From Phoebastria nigripes (taxonomy: Eukaryota > Chordata > Aves > Procellariiformes > Diomedeidae): DNA of 64,000 nt. Of this stretch, positions 58,104-64,000 are shown in pieces; position 1 is the stretch's first letter; the number at the start of each line of letters is the position of its first letter. Both the position numbers and the translations under genes were made by a program. The notes beneath the pieces were generated by a model that made no database searches, had not been told where the DNA came from, and worked only from the letters and a program-made list of their open reading frames with translations. The DNA lies in contig JAYKAV010000489.1 in NCBI GenBank assembly GCA_035582835.1, forward strand, positions 62,001 through 126,000. Reading direction: 5' to 3'.

Positions 58104-59690
58104 TTCGCTGAGTTAGTGTCCCAAGCGCTACTGAAATATAAAGCTGAACTAATGAGGTAAACCTGTTCTTCTTTCTCTGTGCTAAACTGTAAACAAAACT
58201 NTGTCATTTTTAATGGCAATTTTGATCATGATTTGGGATTTTGGAATATATTATTTACTTTTGGTTAAGAATGCGAAATCCCAGTGTTTTACAACATCTG
58301 CTGCTGTCATTGTCTCATTGACCACCAGTATATTTGCAAAACTGGTACAGTTTCTCAAAGTCCCAGAGGACCACTTTGCATGGCCTCACTCCCATTGATG
58401 TTCTGGAAAGCACAGTTGAGGGAGCTTTGGGCGTAGAAGCTCCCAATCGCTGGATGTATGTGTGTAGGTAAGCAGCAATTCATTCCCTTTCTTGCAAGGA
58501 CAGAGGAGAAAAACTGGCCAAATTCTCCTCATCTGGCTCCTTGTTGTCCAGGCAAAGAAGATGAGGCTGGCTGATATTCCCATCCCTTGCCACCATGGAG
58601 TTTTTTTCTGTATATTTCAGGCTTTGTTGTTACGGGATGGGTCACTGTGATTGTATGGGAAATGGGAAATAGGGTAAGTGAGGGGATAGATGCTTCCTGC
58701 TGTACAGTGCTCTCCAACAAAGGCACAGAATTTTACCTGAAGAGTGTATGCACTTAGAAATGCATTGCTCTAAGTAGAGCTGAGGGAAGTTGGAGATTGG
58801 AAACATTAAAATACCACAGCGAAGGCTGCTCTTGCAGTATTTATGATCGGAGTGAAAGCAGAATGTACCAGAAAGCTTCTGTTGGTGTCTCTTAACTCTT
58901 CTCATGAGGTTTCCCATCCTTCATCCTCAAGAGCCTGGGATAATTTGGATAGACTTCAACTACACACCCAAACTTTGTGTGATTATCTGTACTGAACATC
59001 TGACCCCTTTTGAGGTTTGGACATCTTTGGGCAAATGGAATCTAACAGAGATAAAATCAGACTTTATTTTTCATGCCTGAACTTCAAAAGTCCCTATTTT
59101 GGTTAATGAAGCCGTGGCATGCTCGTGGGTTTTTGTGTGCCTCTGTATCTCTTAGCATGGCCAAATCTCTTGCTAAGAATAGTGCTTGTTGTCAATGTGC
59201 TGCCCATTATTTGTTCACAGATCCATCACTAAACGACCCTGTTTTCTATTCAGATAGAAATGTTCTCCTTGCTTGTGTTTCCTGGATACCTTATGGGACT
59301 GAATTTTAGCCCATGGTGGTGTTTGCAACCTAGTGATTCAGACCTTCTTTTCAGTTGCTTGTCCATTTGTATTTGTGCTGTGGAGTTTATTACCTCTCAC
59401 AAGAAAAGCAGTTCCTCAGTTGCTGTAAAAGATTATAATTCCAAAGGCCTCAATTAAGCTATGAGAAATTATAATAGCTGAGGATTTAGATACTCAATGG
59501 GTTTTCTTATTCCCCAATTTAAATTGAATAAGTGAAACAGTTAAAGGAGAGTGATAAATGACCATTAGTGAGTAGTGAGAAATTGCTATTATGATTCTTT
59601 CACATCCTTTGTTTGTCATGCCAAAGGTCCTAAAACTTTTCTGGATATTCTTATAAATCATCTCAATATTTGCAAAATGTAATTGCTTCT
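58104..59690. other. Plain non-coding sequence
   Basis: No gene or repeat family is recognised in this stretch. Confidence 0.5.
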
Positions 59691-60080
59691 TGAATTACAC
59701 CAAAGTAAACTCACTGGGATTGATGGGCCTTTGACCTACAAATTGCATAGCTATTTATACCAGAGTGAAGTGGAGGTGAAATCAGACCTTCTTGATCTGG
59801 CAACATTTTTGCCTCCACTTTGAGCTGATTTTATTGGAGGGAAATGACCAGACAAGATTTTGTACTTTATATATGATTCAGTGAACCCTTGCCTCTGCCT
59901 GTGTCTGCTTTTGGAGTAATGCAAACAGTTCAAAAGTCTCTGTACTCTGAGAGAAGCTAAGCAGATGTGGGGAAAAAAGAAACCACTATGTCTGGGGCAT
60001 AGTCTTCTACTTGCTTACACCATTGTAACTCCACTGAACCCCATGGAGCTATTCCAGAGTAAACGGGGTGTGAGATCAGC
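59691..60080. repeat. Two scraps of ancient sauropsid repeats
   Basis: At 59691-59790, TGAATTACACCAAAGTAAAC and 'atttataccagagtgaagtg', and at 60015-60080, 'tgtaactccactgaacccca' then TGGAGCTATTCCAGAGTAAA, resemble the 'ttacaccagagtaa' and 'actccattgactt...caatggag' text of an old palindromic family found across sauropsids. Each is short and diverged. Confidence 0.35.
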
Positions 60081-60654
60081 ATGCTTTCTGCGGGTTCAAA
60101 TGCTTACAGGTCCCCTCACTACTGAAAACGCATTGTATAAACAAATCATGGACGGGACACGTGGCAGAGAGGAGGCGGAGGGAGAAAACAGACTAGACTG
60201 ACAGACAGACAGGGGTCCGTAGACAGCCAGACAACAATTATAAATAGCACCCTTCTGAGGTCTGTTTGATGTGTTGCCCAAGGCCAGGTGGAAAATCTTT
60301 CCGTTGCTGCCTCTTCAACTAATCGCTTTCCCCTCATTTTTCAATAAAGATTCCAAGTTTGGTCACTTCTTTGGCACATTTGTTTCCCATTAGAATACTT
60401 TGTGCTATTTCACTGTGTTATGCTAGATAATTGCTCTAATAACAAACCAAGGAAAAGCTTTTGAACATTTTAGGAAGTAATTTTTTCCCTTATGAAAATT
60501 CAGCGAACACTGACAGAGATCTGGGGAATAGCTAAGGAAAGTCAAAGAAAGAGAGTGAGAGAAAGGGAAAAAGGACTGTATTGACTTTTATTGATGGTAT
60601 TTCTGCACTTACATGTAAACCACATGCCAAAAATTTAATTGCAATCCAACTGAA
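60081..60654. promoter_or_regulatory. Possible conserved non-coding element
   Basis: The part 60235-60480 is repeat-free with even composition and sites such as CTTCAACTAATCGC, CATTTTTCAATAAAG, CCCATTAGAATAC and GCTCTAATAACAAACC. A short (GACA)n run lies at 60199-60211. Function is inferred from texture only. Confidence 0.28.
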
Positions 60655-60850
60655 TATTTATATAGCACTTTATCATTTTCAAAGCTTTTTAATGAGTATT
60701 GTTTAAGTGAACCTCACAGTATCCTGTGATTAGGGACACAAGGTTATTGTATTGTCCTTCTACTGCTGCTGGAGAAGTTGAGACAAAGTCTTGTTTGAAT
60801 GGCAAAATGGTTGCAAAGCAAAGATAGGAATTCAAGAGGTCCTCGCATTG
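60655..60850 (-). repeat. MIR/L2-like fragment, reverse orientation
   Basis: In order: 'tatatagcactttatcattt', 'tcaaagctttttaatgagta', 'gaacctcacagtatcctgtg' and 'gctggagaagttgagacaaa'. This follows the reverse-complement layout of old MIR/L2 copies ('taatcctcacaacaccctgtgagg ... gaaactgaggc'). Weak but consistent. Confidence 0.45.
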
Positions 60851-61364
60851 CTAAACTTCACCACTTTCCATATATTACGGGCAAGATTGTTCGAAGTGTC
60901 TCGNTAATTGTCTAACTCTGCTTCCGCTCACAGCAGAGTGAGTTTTAGCAGACTAGTGCAGGAGAAAACAATTAGAACATGTTTAGTACTTTCAATAAAC
61001 TCCCCCTCTGTGTTTGCATACTGCCAAGATGCCTTTAAGACTTTAGTGTGGTCAAGGGGATAGGGAGATAAATAATATAAAGCGAGGAAAGGAGGCTTCA
61101 GGCTGATTTACTGAAGCCTCTTAGCTAAATTCTTTCCACTCATAATCCGAAGGAGGTGGAGCTTTTTGTCTGCAATGTCTGTACATTTCCCATCTTACAG
61201 AAAAAGCTCCAAGTGCACTCAGTGCTCGAAATTAATTCTGGGATAGAGGTGTCTGAGGTAAGAGGCAAATGTTGACGAGGGTGCAGGACACATGATGTCT
61301 GTGCCTGGTCTGCCATTAGGTGTTGGGTGCATTTGTGTGCGCTTTCTCCTATCACTTGGAGTTT
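60851..61364. other. Plain non-coding sequence
   Basis: No gene or repeat family is recognised; an N lies at 60903. Confidence 0.5.
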
Positions 61365-61470
61365 CAGTTCCCCTGTTTCACAAAGGAGGAATGATGGCAC
61401 TTACCTCCTTTGCAGAGTGCTTTTAAATCTGCTCTTGAAAAACACTATGTAAGAGCTGGGCTCAGAGCTC
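61365..61470 (+). repeat. MIR/L3-like 3' part
   Basis: CAGTTCCCCTGTTTCACAAA, 'ggaggaatgatggcacttac', 'ctcctttgcagagtgctttt' and 'aaaaacactatgtaagagct' reproduce, in order, the 3' end of an ancient SINE/LINE tail ('cagtttccccatctgtaaaatgg ... acttacct ... aaagtgctttgagatc ... gctatataagagct'). Confidence 0.58.
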
Positions 61471-62194
61471 TTGGCTCCTCCCAGAACTAGCCTCTGCTCT
61501 TGTCTTAAAGCAGGATTTTCACTTATTTATTGTCTTCCTTTTTTCAAACCATCTTGATATTTGTGGTGGGAGGGGAAAGGAAATAAGAAAATAATCTTCT
61601 GCCAAATTTTACTTAACTTGATCTCTGTGTTTGCTGCAGATGGCCCAGCTCAGATACCTCCTCTGTTGTGGTCCATACTGATTGCATAGCCTTAGGTGTG
61701 GCCTGTCTAGATGCTGGATTTCCCTGTGAGTCGTGGTGGAGTCATCCTTCCACTGAGCCAATCCTGCGGAATCCCAAACACCAGCACAGCTATTGCTTCT
61801 GCTGATCACATCACCACTGCTTTCCCCAGGGCTTTGTTGATGTCTGGTTTTGCTTTGCCTCTCTGTGTTGGCATTGAGTTTTCCTTAGTACAGCAGCTGC
61901 TAGATTACGCAGGCTTGATCCTGGTCCGGTAGAAGAAAGAGGGAGAGGTAATAAAAGTCATGTGTGTCTCCCCGTTTTTTTCCCTCCTTTCTGGGAAGCT
62001 GTTTGGATGTTGCAGGATACGTGGTAGGAGATGCACATGCTGAATCCATGGGTAAAAGGGACACTGCAGGCTTTCAGCCACTTTTCTCTTCTGCAAATTC
62101 CTCACTGTGCAACCTCTGCCTGAGCAGCTGACAATCCTTTGATGACAGCCCCAGAGAGTTAATGAACTAAAAGGGCTATGGGTTATCTATTCCC
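61471..62194. other. Plain non-coding sequence
   Basis: No gene or repeat family is recognised in this stretch. Confidence 0.5.
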
Positions 62195-62400
62195 AGAGAT
62201 TGGGGAGCGTGAATTAAATGGTCTTTTGGAAGATGGGAAATAATTATTCTTCTGCTTCAAAGCCATGTCCAATTGAATGATGTCGCCAGCACGAATCAGC
62301 AATCACAATCACTGATGAAGACCCATTAAACAGATTGGGCTGAGTAATGCACAGGAAAAAATGTCAGGAGCATCTTTAATTCTGAGTCTCTCAACCCTCC
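62195..62400. promoter_or_regulatory. Possible conserved non-coding element
   Basis: A repeat-free stretch with GGGAAATAATTATTCTTC, AATTGAATGATGTCGCC, CAGCAATCACAATCACTGATG and CATTAAACAGATTGG. It has several homeodomain cores and no credible frame. It is followed by a T-run at 62430-62450. Function is inferred from texture only. Confidence 0.35.
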
Positions 62401-62429
62401 AATGGTCTTTTTTTCTCTTTTTCTTTTCC

Positions 62430-62450
62430 TTTTTTTTTTTTTTTTTTTTT
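62430..62450. repeat. Poly(T) run
   Basis: Twenty-one T followed by AACAG, so it also mimics a splice acceptor. No gene is indicated after it. Confidence 0.85.
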
Positions 62451-63816
62451 AACAGAAACTCTTTCAGTGCCTAGAGATTTCCTATCTCAGCACTTTAAAG
62501 CTGGACATAGCTAGGAATGCATTTCTGCACCATCCCTGACGGAAGAGCAAGGACTTGAGTAGCTAAGTTTCCTGGGTATTGTCTGGGATAGCTGAAGAGT
62601 ATTGTTTAGGATATGTGAAGTAAAGAAACCTTTTGGGAAAAGGCTTGGGCAAGACCAGTTGGGAGTTCCTCCACTCCCAGCTCTGGTGTATTGTTCAGTA
62701 CGGCACTTCCTTCTGGCAGAGGCTGGGGAAGGAGCAAGATTCCCCAGGGCCAACACTTTTGTACACTTCAAGAGAAGGGCGAGTGTTGAGTGATCCTTAC
62801 TGAAAGAAAGACACATTCTTCTGTAGTTTAACTATTGCAAAAGTGACATAATGAAGTCAAACATTAGGGCATGATCATTAGGGGAATTCATTAGAAANGC
62901 TTGGCTGTACAATGAATTCAGTTGGAAGTTATGAACTATAACTCTTTAGTGTTACTGGAGGGAGGCAAATCTTATTACAGTGTTTTGCTTTTTCATCATA
63001 GGAGCTGTAACTTCACGGAAGTTGTACCAAAGGTAAACTTTGCCATTTTGTGCACGTGCCAGAGAAACAGGTCAGTAGGTTGGGCAACAGGTTAATTGAC
63101 TGGGTAAAGTCCAGCATCTCCTCCAGAGAACAGTAAGTTACACAGATGGTAAAAGGAGACTAAGAAAGGCCCATGTTTAGGAATAAAGGAGTTGTCACTT
63201 GTGATCGGACCCAGGGTCTACCTAGTTCACTAGTGTGGCTCTTACTAGTTAGTTGCTGTATTATCTGCCTCCCTGTTACACCTCATCTTCATCCCTAATA
63301 GGTCAAACCTGTTCTATCACAACATTCACAAAACAGATATGGGAAGGGGCAGTGGCACAGGTGTTTTGCAGAGATGTAGTGAAAGACAAATGTTGTCTTA
63401 GGGCTGTACTAAATAACAGTCCGGGACTATTTTTGAGGATGATGCTCTGGGGTTATGTGAAGATGCTGAGAAGGAGTGGTAGCAGCCCAGTCTGGAGCAT
63501 CGTCAGACTCTGAGACCCTCAGCACCTAGCTGGGTTTCAGCTGTCCAGATTTGGACAGCAACAGTGTAGGTGTCTTCATCTGGGGTGACTTCACTGGCAA
63601 TGGTGAAAAAGACATTTCTGAGGCAGTTTGTCTTAAAGGAGCCATCCAAAACAGGTCAGATGAAGTATGGTCTGGGAATGCCAGTTTCTTTCCATTTATG
63701 ATAAAATGGAGTGGAGTTTACTGGCTCAGTTGTAGCAATCCAACAGCAGATGGAAGACATCTGACCTCTAATCTCAGAACAACGTTTCAATTTTCATTTT
63801 CCTTCCCTCTCCGCAG
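62451..63816. other. Plain non-coding sequence with an open frame near its end
   Basis: No gene is recognised. A scrap at 63195-63230 (GATCGGACCCAGGGTCTACC) might come from an old LINE. A plus-strand frame is open from 63531 to 63847 (106 codons, including FIWGDFTGNGEKDISEAVCL), with balanced composition but no domain I know and no good acceptor. It overlaps the next candidate exon in another frame. Confidence 0.4.
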
Positions 63817-64000
63817 CTACCCTCAGATTTCCAGCTGTCAGATCTGAAGAAAAGTTTGAAAATACAGCCTGAGTGGCATTTGCTTGATTCTGTAGCCTAT
63901 CTGAAACAAAATGCAAACTGTTCCCCTCCCATTAAAGATAAGATAAAGGAGATGTGTACATGGGAGGACCACGTAGGTTCTCCCTGGAACTTGGTTTTGC
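63817..64000 (+). other. Candidate coding exon, running off the right edge
   Basis: A strong acceptor (CATTTTCCTTCCCTCTCCGCAG, with a possible branch site in CTCTAATC upstream) precedes a frame 0 that stays open for 61 codons to the window end. The other two frames contain stops. The peptide includes DFQLSDLKKSLKIQPEWHLL and reads like an amphipathic helical region. A possible donor (CAC|GTAGGT, 63973) would give a 156-nt exon, again a multiple of three. No family is recognised, and chance remains likely. Confidence 0.3.

Noticed and set aside
1..64000. CRISPR arrays, bacterial operons, tRNA or rRNA genes
   Set aside because: The window has vertebrate repeats throughout; no regularly spaced direct repeats, tRNA box B text in a foldable context or rRNA signature was seen.

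Overview
This 64 kb window reads as avian nuclear DNA, and almost all of it is non-coding. Two insertions identify the host group. One is a 5'-truncated CR1 LINE at 32593-33450 (minus strand) that keeps its C-terminal reverse-transcriptase reading frame and ends in the CR1-type ATTCTATG tandem. The other is a complete solo LTR at 45808-46399 (minus strand) of a family I recognise from neoavian genomes. The background holds worn amniote/sauropsid repeats: MIR-like SINEs, ancient CR1 pieces and small palindromic repeats. That mixture fits an intergenic or large intronic region of a bird, probably in Neoaves. I recognise no known protein-coding gene.

Layout. 1-17.4 kb: a decayed coding-like block on the minus strand (679-1138), several MIR-like pieces, an ancient CR1 tail (15325-15605), candidate splice-bounded segments, and an 8-base assembly gap. 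17.4-32.5 kb: an ancient minus-strand CR1 (17585-17890), a three-unit 29-bp degenerate repeat carrying TGATNNAT-like sites (19561-19647), a strong hairpin (24330-24376) and sequence resembling conserved regulatory DNA. 32.5-46.4 kb: the young CR1, a homeodomain-core cluster (34790-35000), a 51-T run, an inverted repeat with paired E-boxes (41818-41899), a perfect 22-bp palindrome (43184-43205) and the solo LTR. 46.4-64 kb: mostly plain sequence, then an older CR1 (about 57190-57768) whose body is interrupted by a 145-bp copy of a segment lying 4.4 kb upstream (52993-53136), more MIR-like pieces, and an open segment with a good splice acceptor running off the right edge.

No gene set works together here. 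If the window has a function it is most likely regulatory, or it contributes a few short exons of a large plus-strand gene. Several short segments have plausible splice sites and one open frame, but such decoys are common in 64 kb, so these are leads only. The best sequence-level observations are the duplicated segment inside the CR1, the evenly spaced 29-bp triple repeat, the two symmetrical regulatory-looking palindromes and the decayed minus-strand coding-like block. Calls of conserved non-coding DNA rest on motif density and texture, since no alignment could be run.
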